Below, piece by piece: positions 63,669-64,000 of a DNA stretch of 64,000 nucleotides; positions within the stretch are counted from its first letter, which is position 1, and each line of letters opens with the position of its first letter. Made by a program: the position numbers and the translations under genes. Below the pieces are notes generated by a model that worked only from the letters and a program-made list of their open reading frames with translations, had not been told where the DNA came from and did no database searches. This stretch comes from Conchocele bisecta. Lineage: Eukaryota; Mollusca; Bivalvia; Lucinida; Thyasiridae. The DNA is taken from NCBI GenBank assembly GCA_029237695.1, contig CM055267.1, forward strand, positions 13,667,043 through 13,731,042, given 5' to 3'.

Positions 63669-64000
63669 AATAAGGTGTCCACACTGTAGGTTCAGTCCTA
63701 GTGTTTAATTCGTATATATGTGAATGCATATGAATGATTTTATGGATGACCGAACGAGTAAATGGTATAGATAATTACATATTATAATATACACTGGAGA
63801 TGTGTACAGCTGATGTTTGGGCATTGTATCGCCGGCTGGAAGGTAATTCGCGCTTGCACGGAGAATGCTATTTTACGCATGCATGGATACATACAATAAA
63901 CACACATGCTATGATGTCACAGTATGAGAGACAAACATACACTGTGACTTATCACATGACATGTGTGCACAAATGAAATACAGACACGCAACAAAATGGA
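63669..64000. other. MAT intron 5, no gene seen
   Basis: Intron sequence up to the window edge; AT-rich with CATATG and TGCATGCAT words, nothing that I can call. Confidence 0.5.

Overview
The window looks like nuclear DNA of a marine invertebrate, most likely a bivalve mollusc. It has intron-bearing animal genes, very many small inverted-repeat elements and minisatellites, and mobile families that I associate with bivalve genomes (organism level is inference). Two host genes can be placed. On the minus strand, two exons (26150-26597 and 17473-18164) encode the signal peptide, prodomain and start of the mature domain of a BMP-like TGF-beta ligand; the last exon was not found. On the plus strand, five exons (51427-63368) encode the first 251 residues of S-adenosylmethionine synthetase (MAT), and the gene runs off the right edge. 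A possible terminal exon of an unknown gene lies at 1024-1348 on the minus strand.

Layout. 1-12 kb: old repeats and one possible exon. 12.1-16.4 kb: a 4.3-kb terminal-inverted-repeat element carrying a broken gene for a large nuclease-like protein with a Cys-rich tail, inserted in a 45-bp minisatellite. 17.4-26.6 kb: the BMP-like gene, whose 8-kb intron holds a 5.5-kb region bounded by CAGGG inverted ends and full of tandem repeats. 26.6-32.4 kb: small inverted-repeat elements. 32438-50447: an 18.0-kb Polinton/Maverick. 50.4-63.4 kb: MAT gene. 63.4-64 kb: a small-element copy, then plain sequence.

The Polinton has about 200-bp terminal inverted repeats and a short target duplication, and it splits a 200-bp small element of which intact relatives sit elsewhere in the window. 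It carries a protein-primed family B DNA polymerase with OTU-like, zinc-finger and nuclease-like N-terminal regions, an rve integrase, a packaging ATPase, a candidate major capsid protein, a candidate minor capsid (penton) protein, several membrane or coiled-coil proteins and, next to the penton gene, a repeat-shafted protein with a globular end that looks like a virion fibre. Two tandem unknown paralogues sit at its right end. Many of its genes are broken by single-base shifts, often at homopolymers, and by a few true stop codons, so this copy is decayed, read with consensus indels, or both.

The most unusual host signal is in the MAT gene. Two intronic tandem arrays are each built from copies of the splice junction they abut: a 29-bp array upstream of exon 2 repeats its 3' splice site plus the first exon bases, and a 5-kb array of about 52 units of 96 bp downstream of exon 3 repeats the last 66 exon bases plus the first 30 intron bases, donor included.
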